NCBI GenBank assembly: GCA_035566895.1
Contig: DATMQA010000214.1
Coordinates: 1 to 36,744, forward strand
Direction: 5' to 3'
Length of the DNA: 36,744 bases
DNA from: DATMQA01 sp035566895
Lineage (GTDB): Bacteria > Verrucomicrobiota > Verrucomicrobiia > Limisphaerales > UBA8199
Below the pieces are notes generated by a model. That model did no database searches. It saw only the letters and a list, made by a program, of their open reading frames with translations, and was not told the DNA's origin. The translations under genes were made by a program, and so were the position numbers. Positions 6,193-14,926 of this stretch are shown piece by piece. Position 1 is the first letter of the stretch. Each line of letters starts with the position of its first letter.

Positions 6193-8346
6193 ATGAAACC
6201 TAAACCACGCTTATTCGCCGCTTCTACAGCGGGCGCTCCTGGATGGAGCACAGAATCGTTGCCACGAGAAGGCGCAAAAAGAAATGAAAACAACTCTTTG
6301 TGCGTTTTCGTGCCTTTTGGTGGCAATCCTTTCTTCCGGTTCTGGAGTGCATCCTTTGGACTCTTGTGTGCATTGGGCGTGGCCAGTGCCGAGAGTTCAG
6401 CGGCCCCGGATGCCGGGCCCGCGGTAGTCGCTACGGTGTTTTCACAGGCCGCCGTTTGCCAATCGGGCCAAAGCTATCAGCCGTTTCGCTCGATTGAGGA
6501 GATGGTGCGGGAGTCGGCGTCAGAACCTGCGCTGCGGAACGATCTCGAAGCGGGCCTGGTGAAACTGCTTGCCCCCACCTCCACTTTCGAGGCAAGACGG
6601 TTTGCCTGCAAACAATTGGGCATCATCGGGACCAGGACGGCGCTGCCTGCCCTCGCGAACTTGTTGCCCGACGAGCAAACCGCCGGCATCGCGTGCCTGG
6701 CTCTGACGACTTACCCGCCCGGCAAGGCGGACGCCGTGCTCCGCGCGGCGCTGAGTTCCGCCCGGGGCACGGCGCGAGTTCAGATCCTCAACACAATCGG
6801 CGACCGACGTGATGAGAAGTCGGTCCTATTGCTGAAACGGTTGGCGGCCGGCACCGACCCTTCCGCAGCCAAAGCGGCGATTGCAGCGCTGGGCAAAATT
6901 GGCGATCGCGCAGCGTGGAGAACGATTTCGGCTATGCGCCACAGGAGTCATTCCGTTCCCGAAGCCGCGCTGGCTGAGGCGAGCCTCCGTTGCGCCGAAC
7001 ATCTGGCGAACTCAGCCGACCCAACGCTGGCGCGGGGAATCTATGAAGAACTGCTCGCAGGCTCTGAGCCGGCGTATATCCGCCGCGGTGCCTTTCAAGC
7101 AGTCCTTCGATTGGATAAAAATGAAGGCGAGCAGCGCATCCTAACTCTCCTACGCGGATCAGACGCCGTCCTTAAGCCGGTTGCGATCGCCGCGGTTCGT
7201 TCCGTGCAGTCCAAGGGTGCTTCGGAGGAATTCGCTGCCGAACTGAGCAACCTCGCCCCCGAAGAACAGGCCTGGATGATTGACAGCCTTGCCGCGCGCG
7301 GAGATGCGCCGGCGCGCGCCGCCATTGAGAACAGCCTTGCCTCGTCGCAACCGGTCGTTCGGGCGGCGGCCATCGCTGCTGTGGGACGCATCGGTCAGGG
7401 CTCGAACGTTGCTGCGTTGGCCCGCGCGCTGGCAGCTTCGAGCGGGCCTGAAGAACGCCACGCCATAGAGTCCGCGCTGGTTGAGCTGGGCGGCGGCAGC
7501 GAGACCGACCAAGCCATTCTCGTTGAGCTTAAAACACCCTCCGCTCCTGTGCGCGTGCATCTCATCGCTGCACTTGCCCGTCGCCAAGGCCCGGGCGCCA
7601 ACGCGCTCCTGTTGGAAGAGGCTGACGATCACGACCCGGCGGTGGCCAAGGCCGCCTTTCGCGCGCTGGCAAAAGCCGGCGAAGAATCGGATGCGCTGGC
7701 GATCCTCGACAAACTCCTCCACTTGCAGGATGCCGAGGTGCGCACCGAGGCCGAAAGTGCGGCCGCGCAGGTCCTGGCTAGAATCGACGATTTATCGCGC
7801 CGCTCGATTTTGGTTCGTGAGGCGCTGGACTGGGCGCAGACAGTCGAAAGCCGCTGCTCACTGCTCACGTTGCTGCCCGCTTGCGGAGATGACCAGGCGT
7901 TGTCCGTGGTCGGAGCCGCCACCGCCGATTCCGAACCGCGGGTTCGCGAGGCCGCCATCCGCGCGCTGGCAGAGTGGCCCGAGCTCTCAGCCTGGGACGC
8001 GCTCGCCGGCGTCTATCTCGAGCCGGGAAATGATTCCGTGCGCGGCGTGGCTCTCCGCGGTCTGGTCCGGCTCGCCGGTGAGCAAAACGCGCATCCGGAT
8101 GGCAAACTCGCGGCCCGGTACACGCAGTTGCTGGCGTCGGCGCGGGGCGACGCGGACCTCAAATTGATTCTTGGCACGCTGGCCGGTGCGGCCAATCCCG
8201 AAGCGTTGCAACTCGTCCTGCCGCTGCTCTCCAACTCCGCAGTCCGCGCGGAAGCCGAAGTGGCGGTGAAGAAGATCGCCGCGGGGATTAAGGTGAAGTA
8301 TCCCCAGGCGGCTGAAGAGGCGCTGAAGAGAATACAGAAACCGTGA
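6193..8346 (+). CDS. Exported HEAT-repeat protein
   Basis: Up to 717 residues, mostly Ala/Leu/Arg-rich helical pairs of HEAT type from about residue 120 to the end (for example AAIAALGKIGDRAAWRTI, VRAAAIAAVGRIGQGSNV, VREAAIRALAEW), giving a solenoid for protein binding. No catalytic motif is seen. A hydrophobic stretch ending ALGVASAE around residue 60 looks like a secretion signal. If so, the true start is internal; the GTG at 6310 would place the signal at the N-terminus, while the ATG at 6193 adds about 39 unexplained residues. Another frame also opens with a signal-like ATG at 6284, so a frameshift cannot be excluded. It follows the Tat-exported oxidoreductase by six bases and probably works in the same periplasmic process. 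Ordinary HEAT-repeat call is secure; role unknown. Confidence 0.8.
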   Translation: MKPKPRLFAASTAGAPGWSTESLPREGAKRNENNSLCVFVPFGGNPFFRFWSASFGLLCALGVASAESSAAPDAGPAVVATVFSQAAVCQSGQSYQPFRSIEEMVRESASEPALRNDLEAGLVKLLAPTSTFEARRFACKQLGIIGTRTALPALANLLPDEQTAGIACLALTTYPPGKADAVLRAALSSARGTARVQILNTIGDRRDEKSVLLLKRLAAGTDPSAAKAAIAALGKIGDRAAWRTISAMRHRSHSVPEAALAEASLRCAEHLANSADPTLARGIYEELLAGSEPAYIRRGAFQAVLRLDKNEGEQRILTLLRGSDAVLKPVAIAAVRSVQSKGASEEFAAELSNLAPEEQAWMIDSLAARGDAPARAAIENSLASSQPVVRAAAIAAVGRIGQGSNVAALARALAASSGPEERHAIESALVELGGGSETDQAILVELKTPSAPVRVHLIAALARRQGPGANALLLEEADDHDPAVAKAAFRALAKAGEESDALAILDKLLHLQDAEVRTEAESAAAQVLARIDDLSRRSILVREALDWAQTVESRCSLLTLLPACGDDQALSVVGAATADSEPRVREAAIRALAEWPELSAWDALAGVYLEPGNDSVRGVALRGLVRLAGEQNAHPDGKLAARYTQLLASARGDADLKLILGTLAGAANPEALQLVLPLLSNSAVRAEAEVAVKKIAAGIKVKYPQAAEEALKRIQKP

Positions 8347-8357
8347 CCGCATTTCAG

Positions 8358-8488
8358 AAACACCAAACTCCAAAAACCAAACACCAAGAAAGTTTCAAAT
8401 CCCAAACTTCAAACTTCGCCGCATCTCTGTCGCTTGGAGTTCGATGCTTGAAGTTTTCCTGGTGTTTGGTTTTTGGTTTTTGGTGTTT
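8358..8488. repeat. Long imperfect inverted repeat between convergent genes
   Basis: The left arm (8358-8398) starts AAACACCAAACTCCAAAAAC; the right arm (8446-8488) is its near-complement, ending TTTTTGGTGTTT. About 40 bases pair with few mismatches around a 47-base loop that itself repeats ACTTCAAAC. It fills nearly all of the space between the convergent HEAT and flavin-reductase genes. It could act as a bidirectional terminator. Its low-complexity CAAACxCCAA make-up looks like a member of a dispersed repeat family rather than a terminator that arose in place. Confidence 0.75.
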
Positions 8489-8503
8489 AAATCTGCGGGT
8501 CAT

Positions 8504-10033
8504 TCAAGTTACGCCCTTCTTGAGCTCCTTTAGTTTCTGAAACTCCGGTTTAGCGGTGTAGTACTTGTCCAGCGGATAGCAGCCGCTAATTAAGCCGTTG
8601 CGCGGCGCCGTCGTGCAATCGCTAAAGGTGCGGCAGAGTGATTTGGTGCTTAGGGTTCCGCTGGCGAGTGCATCCGCCAGCACCGTTGGATAGGCCAGCA
8701 CCATGCGGCCAATCCCCACCAAATCCGTCCAACCCTCTCGCACCACGTATTGAGCCACCTGCGGCAGATACTCCTGTAAGTAACTGTAGGCGCTGCCCAC
8801 CAGCGCCAGCCCTCTCGGCGCGCGCCTTTTGAGTTGCCGAACGACCTGGATTTGGCGCGCGACGCCCACCAGCGGGTCTTCAGGCGGCAAATAGCCATCG
8901 GAAGGAGGATAGGCCGCCGGCCGCTGAATGTGCGGGTTGTAATATGGCGAGCCGGCGCTCAGGTTGACAATCTTCACGCCCAGGCTCGCGCACAGCTCCA
9001 GGAATTGAAAGCTCTCGGTTAAATCGTAATCGACCGGGTTGTCAATCTTCACGCCAAACCCATAGCGATAGGGCAGGCAATGCGAGAAATCCTCGGGGAT
9101 GCCCGGGCCGGGTTTGCCTGGCCGCGATAGCGCCGGGTCAGGTTTGAACGGAACGAAATCAAAAGCGCTGAGCCGCACGCCGATATCGATCTTGTTGCCG
9201 CTGGCGCGAACGCCGGCAATGATGTCGCGCAAGATGCGCGTGCGGTTCTCGAATGAGCCGCCGTATTTGCCGGGCCGGCTATACGCGCCAAGGAACTCGT
9301 GCAGGAGGTACCCGTGGCAATGTTTAATATCGACGAAATCGGCGCCGGCATCCCAGGCAGCCTGGGCGGCGCGAACATAATCCTGAATCAGGCTCTCGAT
9401 TTCGCTGTCGGTCCACACCTGGCTATCGCTGGTTACTTTGAATTTTTGGTCGAGAATGGGATGGCGATATGCCACCCGCGGTTCGAGGCGGAATTTATCG
9501 GTTGGTTTGCAAAAACGGCCCGAGTGGGTGAGCTGAAAGCCGATGACCAGATCCTCCGTCGTCCCGTATCGTTCCTGATGCGCCGCCACCAGGGTGTCGC
9601 GCAGCTTCGCCAGGCCCGTTTTGTTCTCCTCGTTGATGATGACCTGATTCGGGTTGGCTCGTCCATCGGGTCGAACGGCCATCGCTTCGCCGCCACAAAT
9701 GAGTTTGGCGCCGCTCTCGCCGAACCGGCGCCAGCGGCGGAGGACCTCCTCGGTGATGCCGCCGGTGGGGGTGCCGTCCCAGCCTTCCATCGGCTGAACG
9801 GCGTAGCGGTTGCCGATGCGTTTGCCATTAATCGAGACCCGTTCCAGCGCCTGAGCCAGCGGGGAGCTCGGGGCCATGGCGATCGTATCATCGCAAGGCA
9901 GTTCGATTCCCAGCCCCGCAACGTGGCGGCGGAATTCGGCAATGGTTCTTAAGGAAGGAATTCGGACCAGGTGCATTTTGAAGTTGGCTTCAGCGAGGCG
10001 AATCTTTTGCAAAGAAAGTGAGGTAGCTCTCAT
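8504..10033 (-). CDS. NADH:flavin oxidoreductase / old yellow enzyme family protein
   Basis: FMN-dependent TIM-barrel reductases of this family reduce activated C=C bonds. The 509-residue protein shows the flavin-site QLTHSGR (about 168-173), the active-site HCHGYLLHEFL (238-248) and YGGSFENRTR (257-266). It is longer than simple OYEs (about 350-400) but lacks the second Rossmann domains of dienoyl-CoA reductase. Near the C-terminus, cysteines in C-x5-C-x11-C (about 467, 473, 485) could be an altered metal or iron-sulfur site; this is a guess. The ATG at 10033 has GAGG a few bases upstream and overlaps the GH88 gene by 44 bases; Met20 at 9976 is the alternative. It is last in a four-gene unit with SDR, M48 and GH88. 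Substrate unknown. Confidence 0.88.
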   Translation of the reverse strand: MRATSLSLQKIRLAEANFKMHLVRIPSLRTIAEFRRHVAGLGIELPCDDTIAMAPSSPLAQALERVSINGKRIGNRYAVQPMEGWDGTPTGGITEEVLRRWRRFGESGAKLICGGEAMAVRPDGRANPNQVIINEENKTGLAKLRDTLVAAHQERYGTTEDLVIGFQLTHSGRFCKPTDKFRLEPRVAYRHPILDQKFKVTSDSQVWTDSEIESLIQDYVRAAQAAWDAGADFVDIKHCHGYLLHEFLGAYSRPGKYGGSFENRTRILRDIIAGVRASGNKIDIGVRLSAFDFVPFKPDPALSRPGKPGPGIPEDFSHCLPYRYGFGVKIDNPVDYDLTESFQFLELCASLGVKIVNLSAGSPYYNPHIQRPAAYPPSDGYLPPEDPLVGVARQIQVVRQLKRRAPRGLALVGSAYSYLQEYLPQVAQYVVREGWTDLVGIGRMVLAYPTVLADALASGTLSTKSLCRTFSDCTTAPRNGLISGCYPLDKYYTAKPEFQKLKELKKGVT

Positions 10034-11453
10034 CGCGCGCCTCGCGCAAAAGAAGCAGTGCCAGTTCGCGCGCGTGATAGTCGCCCCACATCGAGCTTTC
10101 GCCGTTGGGCACCTTTTGACCGGGCGCGATGTAATCCCAGCCGTTGGGTCGATGATAAACCGAGTGAAGGAGCAGCCCCTGGTGCTTGGCCGTCGTCGAA
10201 AGGTACGGCTCTGCGAACAAGGTCTCGGCGATGGTTAGACCCGCCTGGCGATACCGGGTTCCGTTCCTTTCCTCACCCTTCGCGGTAACGTAGTTACCTA
10301 GGCGAATCAACCCCTGGGCAGCAACGACGGCGGCCGAGCTGTCCACCGGTTCCCACGAATTAAAAGGGTTGGCAGGTTTGTTTAGATAATCACCTAGCCG
10401 ATGCAGGTTTGGTGCGCCGGTATCCCAGCTCGGGATGCCGTCGGTGCAGCAGTTGGCAAGATAGAAATCGGCCGTGGCTGCGGCAGCGCGCCGGAACACG
10501 GGAACGACCGACGACACTGCGCGCAAGGTCGGCCGTGCTGTCCCCAGCGCGTCGCGAGAGGCCTCGCGTTCCCCGGCAGGTGGCTCGCTGGAGACGCCTT
10601 CGACCTTCTCCCCGATTTTCGTATCCAAAAACTCCAGTTGCTCTGCGTAGCCCAGAATCGCCCAGGCCAGGCCGCGGGTCCAGGTGCTGAAGGGCGAGTA
10701 GCCCTGCTGGGAGTTGGCACAGCGATAGGTGCCATCCTTCGCGTTGAAAATGCTTTCGTGCGCGGTACGCCCAGGAGCATCGTAACTGTCGCGGCCTTCG
10801 CCGAGGTAGATATTATACTCGGCGGTGGTTTCGCCGTGCTCGATTAACCGTTGCAGGAGCGAAATTCGTTGATCCCGCTCCCCCATCAGCACATGGCCAA
10901 GCTGATGTGCTAGGGCCAATGAGCGTAGGGAGCGCATCGTATCGACGAACAATGAATGAGGCCCATTGAAGGAATAAATATAGCCTTTCCCATTCCGCAA
11001 TGGAGTCCACCGCGCCGCCTGGACCGCGCCGGAGACTTTCAAGGCCAGTTCATAAAAATCCTTCGCGGGAGCGTTGAACGGAATTTTACCCTCGCGCATC
11101 AGCCGCCAAAGATTGCCGTAGGTGGAAATGTTGTTGAAGCCGTGGTCGTGGACGCCGATGTGCGAGACGTGCCTGGCCATGAGTTCGATCGTTTTGCGCC
11201 GGCCGATTTCCAGAAACCGTTTGTCGCCGGTGGCGTCGAACTGGAGCAGCGCCGAGCCGAACTGGAAACCCTGCGTCCATTCCGTCCAGCCGCGCGCGGT
11301 GTATCGGCCGCGCGCGGTGAAAACCGGGGTGCCCTTCATTGGGTTCCAGGACTTCTCGAGATTCACAATCTTGCCGGCGGACAGCGCGAAGAGCCGCTCG
11401 ATTTTGGGGCGTAGTTTTTCGGCCGTCACTTGCTCGTTGATTTTAAGTGGCAT
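9990..11453 (-). CDS. Glycoside hydrolase family 88 (unsaturated glucuronyl hydrolase-like)
   Basis: GH88 enzymes remove 4,5-unsaturated uronic acids from oligosaccharides made by polysaccharide lyases. The 487-residue protein has the (alpha/alpha)6-barrel pattern, with RGWTEWTQGFQFG, HDHGFNNISTYGNL, TWTRGLAWAILGYAEQ, DSSAAVVAAQGLIRLG and the C-terminal GESSMWGDYHARELALLLL typical of the family. I cannot firmly place both catalytic Asp residues. No signal peptide is seen, so it is probably cytoplasmic. Residues of about 283-313, between KIGEKVEG and VFRRAAAATADFYL, look like an in-frame insertion of roughly 30 residues with atypical make-up (see findings). The start overlaps the M48 gene by 11 bases and the end overlaps the flavin reductase. 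No lyase is in the window. Confidence 0.9.
   Translation of the reverse strand: MPLKINEQVTAEKLRPKIERLFALSAGKIVNLEKSWNPMKGTPVFTARGRYTARGWTEWTQGFQFGSALLQFDATGDKRFLEIGRRKTIELMARHVSHIGVHDHGFNNISTYGNLWRLMREGKIPFNAPAKDFYELALKVSGAVQAARWTPLRNGKGYIYSFNGPHSLFVDTMRSLRSLALAHQLGHVLMGERDQRISLLQRLIEHGETTAEYNIYLGEGRDSYDAPGRTAHESIFNAKDGTYRCANSQQGYSPFSTWTRGLAWAILGYAEQLEFLDTKIGEKVEGVSSEPPAGEREASRDALGTARPTLRAVSSVVPVFRRAAAATADFYLANCCTDGIPSWDTGAPNLHRLGDYLNKPANPFNSWEPVDSSAAVVAAQGLIRLGNYVTAKGEERNGTRYRQAGLTIAETLFAEPYLSTTAKHQGLLLHSVYHRPNGWDYIAPGQKVPNGESSMWGDYHARELALLLLREARDESYLTFFAKDSPR
10518..10606 (-). repeat. Probable inserted element within the GH88 gene
   Basis: On the minus strand this block starts GGTCGAAGGCGTC and ends GACCTTGCGCGCAG, keeps the GH88 frame, and adds residues not expected between two barrel helices. 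It contains a small dyad, CGCGAG (10553-10558) with CTCGCG (10563-10568). Short blocks GGTCGAA, GCGCTG, GCACGGC and CCTTGCGC recur in the same order in the insertion at 18932-18996. Boundaries are approximate. Confidence 0.45.
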
Positions 11454-13629
11454 GAGGTTCGGAAAGTTGTGCTTCGACCTGGCTTGCGATCGCGACGAGC
11501 CGCCCCAGGAGACGAAAATAGAGCGCCAATAGCATTTCGAGGTGGCTGGCGACTTCTTTGTGCGTCATCCGCACTGGGTCGGCCTCATACTCCTTGGCCC
11601 GGGCGTATTCCACCAGGGTGCTCGGCCCTTTGGCCTGTTCGAAAGGATAACCCGTCGAGCCTAGCTGTTCCTGGATTCGGGCCAGGAACCCGTTGGCGCG
11701 TGCGATTGAATCGGTCAAAACACCGTGCGCCGGCACCGGCCTCGCCCCGTCGGGAAGTCCAAACAAGGCCTCTTGGATGGCAAATTCTCCGCGTAATTCC
11801 AACAAGAGCGGAAAGACCACGTTCAGCTTGCCCGCCACGTGCAGCAGGTCGAGCGCTTCCTCCTGGAGTTGTTGCGTGTTCGAAAGCCCGAGTGCGACAT
11901 CCGGTGTTCGGAGCAGGCTCAGCGCGGTCATCAGCCGCAAGCGGCCCGCGGCTTCGTAGGGTTGCAATTGACTGCCGATTTCTTCCTGCTGCTCCCGAAG
12001 GCCCCGGAGTAGCCCGGTCAGGTCGGCGGTATCGGCCCCGGGCAGTGAACACAATTCTTCGATGCGTTCCACACCGGCCTGCTGGAGCGCGTGCGCTTGC
12101 ACCGCCCGGAGCCACCGGGCATCAAGATCTTTGAGCGCCTCGCGCGCTGCGAGGAGGTCGGCGCTTTGCAACAGTTGTTTGGCGTCGATGAGTTGCTGTA
12201 GCTTCGCGGACGCCGCCCCAATCGTCACGCGTGCGCCTGGTTCGGGCAGCAGGGGCCGAAGGAACAGGCCCAGGCCCGCAAAGTAACTTTTAATCGCTGC
12301 CTCCTCGGCAGCCGTCTCTGGCGCAGCGTGCGTCGGGGCTTGGACCGAAAAGAGGCGGTCGGGGGGTAGCGGGTGTCCAAATAGCATTTGATAGTGCGAC
12401 CGGGTCATGCCGCGAGAAAGCTCGGCGAAGTTGCCGAAGAGCTCGGTCGCCGGGCGGCTATCCTGAATCAGGCCGGGCTCGTGCGCGCGCATCGCTCTGG
12501 CGGTCCGCTCCGCATCAGCCGGGTGACTGTCCAGCCAGCCTGTTTTGCGGGCGTTCGCGGTTTGAAACACTCTTCCTTGAGTCTGGCCGGCACATTGCGA
12601 GGCCAGCAGCGCGACATAGTTGCTCAGGTCGTCCGGCAGCTTTGGCGCGATGCGGTTTTTGAACTGGACCCGTGCCTGTTCGGTGCTGGCGCCCAGTACC
12701 AGCAATTTCCTGCCCAATGAAACAAAACCATCGGTTCCTGCCACACTGATGGCGCAAGCATCCGCGTGAAATTCCATCTGCCGGGACAAAAACGAGCTAA
12801 GCGCATGCCCGGCCAGCATTAGCAGCCACAGCAAGCCGCGTGTTAAACCGATGCCAAGCCGCGCAAAGGCGCAGATGACCAGGGTGACAGGGCTTTGATT
12901 GGTGGCCTCTTCCAGTACGTAATCCCAGGCATCCCGTTCGAAAACTACCCGGGCGAACCAGCGGTTGACCATGGTGATGATAAACCCGAAACGCATCGCC
13001 GTGCGCTGGGTAAAATGGCCGAGCTCATGGGCCAGCACCCCGGCAAATTCCCGGCAGGTCATTCCCGCCGCTAACGGCAGACCGAACGCCAGCTTGATGT
13101 CGTTGCCGAACAAGCTGCCAAACCCGGCCCGAAAACCTGCCGAGGCGTTCACGCTCAAATCGACATCCACCCGGCTTGGAATCGGAGCGCCAAGGGTCTG
13201 GCAGAGCTGGCCGATAAAACGGAATAATTCGGGATGCTGCAGGTGGCTTAAGGCCACCGGCGCCTCGCGCACCCGCCAGCGGGCAAAGATCGGCTTAATC
13301 ATGAATACAACGAGGATCAGGCCCGCAAACAAAGGCACCGAATAGAGGACCATCAGTGAAAAATAAACACGCCGGGTCCCTCCAATGAGCGGGAAGAACA
13401 TGTCGGCTCCCCGGGTAGCATAATTGTACAGACCCCAACAAAATAGAACGACCAAGCCCAGGTAAATCAATGGCAGCGTCAGCATCGCCACCGCGACGGC
13501 GATTAGGCCCAGCCGATAGCCGAGCGGCAGCGGCACGCGCGCTACCTGGCCGGAGAAATATTGCCTCACCGGCGGCGCTGCGTCCGGTGTGGCCTCGTTG
13601 ATGGCAGCGGCAGTCTCCATGTGCCACAC
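11443..13629 (-). CDS. Membrane-bound M48-family zinc metalloprotease
   Basis: M48 proteases (HtpX/Ste24 type) cleave membrane or peptide substrates with a zinc held by HExxH and a downstream Glu. The 728-residue protein has two N-terminal membrane segments (about 35-70 and 90-115), HELGH at about residue 200, hydrophobic segments near 250-280, and SRQMEFHADACA near 285 that supplies the third ligand. After the protease domain comes a long helical region of more than 350 residues rich in Ala, Leu and Gln with no recognised family. That makes it much longer than HtpX (about 290). The GTG at 13629 lies three bases past the SDR stop; the ATG at 13620 is equally possible. It overlaps the GH88 gene by 11 bases. 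Probably quality control or maturation at the membrane; substrate unknown. Confidence 0.87.
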   Translation of the reverse strand: MWHMETAAAINEATPDAAPPVRQYFSGQVARVPLPLGYRLGLIAVAVAMLTLPLIYLGLVVLFCWGLYNYATRGADMFFPLIGGTRRVYFSLMVLYSVPLFAGLILVVFMIKPIFARWRVREAPVALSHLQHPELFRFIGQLCQTLGAPIPSRVDVDLSVNASAGFRAGFGSLFGNDIKLAFGLPLAAGMTCREFAGVLAHELGHFTQRTAMRFGFIITMVNRWFARVVFERDAWDYVLEEATNQSPVTLVICAFARLGIGLTRGLLWLLMLAGHALSSFLSRQMEFHADACAISVAGTDGFVSLGRKLLVLGASTEQARVQFKNRIAPKLPDDLSNYVALLASQCAGQTQGRVFQTANARKTGWLDSHPADAERTARAMRAHEPGLIQDSRPATELFGNFAELSRGMTRSHYQMLFGHPLPPDRLFSVQAPTHAAPETAAEEAAIKSYFAGLGLFLRPLLPEPGARVTIGAASAKLQQLIDAKQLLQSADLLAAREALKDLDARWLRAVQAHALQQAGVERIEELCSLPGADTADLTGLLRGLREQQEEIGSQLQPYEAAGRLRLMTALSLLRTPDVALGLSNTQQLQEEALDLLHVAGKLNVVFPLLLELRGEFAIQEALFGLPDGARPVPAHGVLTDSIARANGFLARIQEQLGSTGYPFEQAKGPSTLVEYARAKEYEADPVRMTHKEVASHLEMLLALYFRLLGRLVAIASQVEAQLSEPHAT

Positions 13630-13632
13630 GTT

Positions 13633-14442
13633 TCAAAGCCGCCGAAGATGGAACCCGCCATCGACATTGATGACTTCTCCGGTGCTGAATGGCAGCAGGT
13701 CGCTGGCAATGGCGGCGGCAGCTTTCCCGACGTCCTCGGGCGTGCCCCAGCGTTTAATCGGAGTGAGCCCTTCCCTGATCAGCTTTTCGTATTTCTCCTC
13801 CACCGGTTTCGTCATGTCAGTGGCCACCACGCCGGGGCGGATTTCATACACATTGATCCCGTGCTCGGCCAGGCGCGCCGCGTAAAGCGCCGTGAGCATC
13901 GAGAGCGCCGCTTTGGCCAGGCAGTAATCGCCACGGTTGGTGGAAGCCGTGTAGGCGCTGACCGACGAGATCGTAATGATTTTGGGGTGACGCGGCTTAG
14001 CCGGGGTGCCTGTGCTCGCTTGTTCGATCATCCACTTCGCCGCTAGCTGCGTCAAAAAGTAGGGCCCTTTGACGTTGATCCTGATGAGACGGTCGAAACT
14101 CTCCTCGCTTGCCTCCAGAAGATCGGCCCGCACCGCCGGGGCGACACCGGCATTGTTCACCAGCAGGTCCAGGCGGCCGAATTTCGTGCGGGTAAATTCA
14201 ATGAGCTTCCGGCGGTCTTCGGTTTTGCCGATATCTGCCGGGCAAAGCTCGGCGCGGATATTCTTCTGGGCGGCTTTTGCCTGGGAAAGGCAATCCCTGG
14301 CGGTTTGCTGCGCGGCCCCCAGATTGGTGGCGAAATTGATAACGAGATCATAGCCAAGTTTTGCCAACTCCAGGGCAATGCCGCGACCGATGCCGCGCGA
14401 GGCGCCGGTGATGAGGGCCACCTGATTCATGAAACGAAGCAT
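13633..14442 (-). CDS. Short-chain dehydrogenase/reductase (3-oxoacyl-ACP reductase-like)
   Basis: NAD(P)H-dependent SDR of about 269 residues. The cofactor loop TGASRGIG lies near the N-terminus, then NNAG, the catalytic Ser in ISSVSAY, the YCLAKAA (YxxxK) pair, the PGVV segment and a GEVINVDGGFH C-terminus, which together resemble FabG. The ATG at 14442 has AGAGAA just before it and gives a natural N-terminus four residues ahead of MNQVALITG; a longer reading from 14505 adds sequence without homology. It is the first gene of the tight unit with M48, GH88 and the flavin reductase (gap of a few bases). With carbohydrate genes beside it, a sugar or uronate derivative is as likely a substrate as a fatty acyl chain. 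Confidence 0.92.
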   Translation of the reverse strand: MLRFMNQVALITGASRGIGRGIALELAKLGYDLVINFATNLGAAQQTARDCLSQAKAAQKNIRAELCPADIGKTEDRRKLIEFTRTKFGRLDLLVNNAGVAPAVRADLLEASEESFDRLIRINVKGPYFLTQLAAKWMIEQASTGTPAKPRHPKIITISSVSAYTASTNRGDYCLAKAALSMLTALYAARLAEHGINVYEIRPGVVATDMTKPVEEKYEKLIREGLTPIKRWGTPEDVGKAAAAIASDLLPFSTGEVINVDGGFHLRRL

Positions 14443-14548
14443 AGTTCTCTGCCTGGGAAGCAAAAGAGAAAATTCATCAGGCATCCCAGTCAGCGCTGAG
14501 ATCACGGCAACATCCAGCCCGCTCTGTAGGTACAGCGGGTCGGTGCGT

Positions 14549-14926
14549 TCAATAGCGGACGACCCTCAACCGCGGAACACGATCGAAGGCATCGTCCCGG
14601 CTTACAAGCCTGTGTCCCCATCCTCGCGCGGTTGCAGCAATCCAACTGTCATTCTCTCCGAGTCGGCCCCCGGTGGCTGCCAACTCTCGCTGAATCCGAC
14701 TGGCTTCCCAGGCGATCTGCTGCGGCAGCATCAAAAGACGAATTCCATGCAAAAAATTCCCGAGGTCCTCGAACTTGGCAAAACCCTCAGCCAATTCGCC
14801 CCACGTCACAATAGAAACGTATAACTCAAAACCGCGATGCTTCGCGATAAAAACGCGGGCCGGCCCGCGCCGGTGCTCGTGGTGCTCTTCCAATAGGTCG
14901 ATCCAAAACGTCGTGTCAGTCAGCAC
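14549..14926 (-). CDS. vapC: VapC-type PIN-domain toxin
   Basis: PIN-domain endoribonucleases of type II toxin-antitoxin systems cut RNA using a cluster of acidic residues. The protein (125 residues from the GTG) shows the first Asp in LTDTTFWIDLLEE, Glu in TWGELAEGF, Asp in ENDSWIAATA and a last Asp pair in LVSRDDAFDRV, in the right order and spacing. GTG at 14926 is chosen because AAGGG precedes it by six bases and it overlaps the end of the antitoxin gene by 11 bases; the longer reading to 15049 merely runs through the antitoxin in another frame. The overlap implies translational coupling, so antitoxin is made first. The RNA target is unknown. Confidence 0.9.
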   Translation of the reverse strand: MLTDTTFWIDLLEEHHEHRRGPARVFIAKHRGFELYVSIVTWGELAEGFAKFEDLGNFLHGIRLLMLPQQIAWEASRIQRELAATGGRLGENDSWIAATARGWGHRLVSRDDAFDRVPRLRVVRY

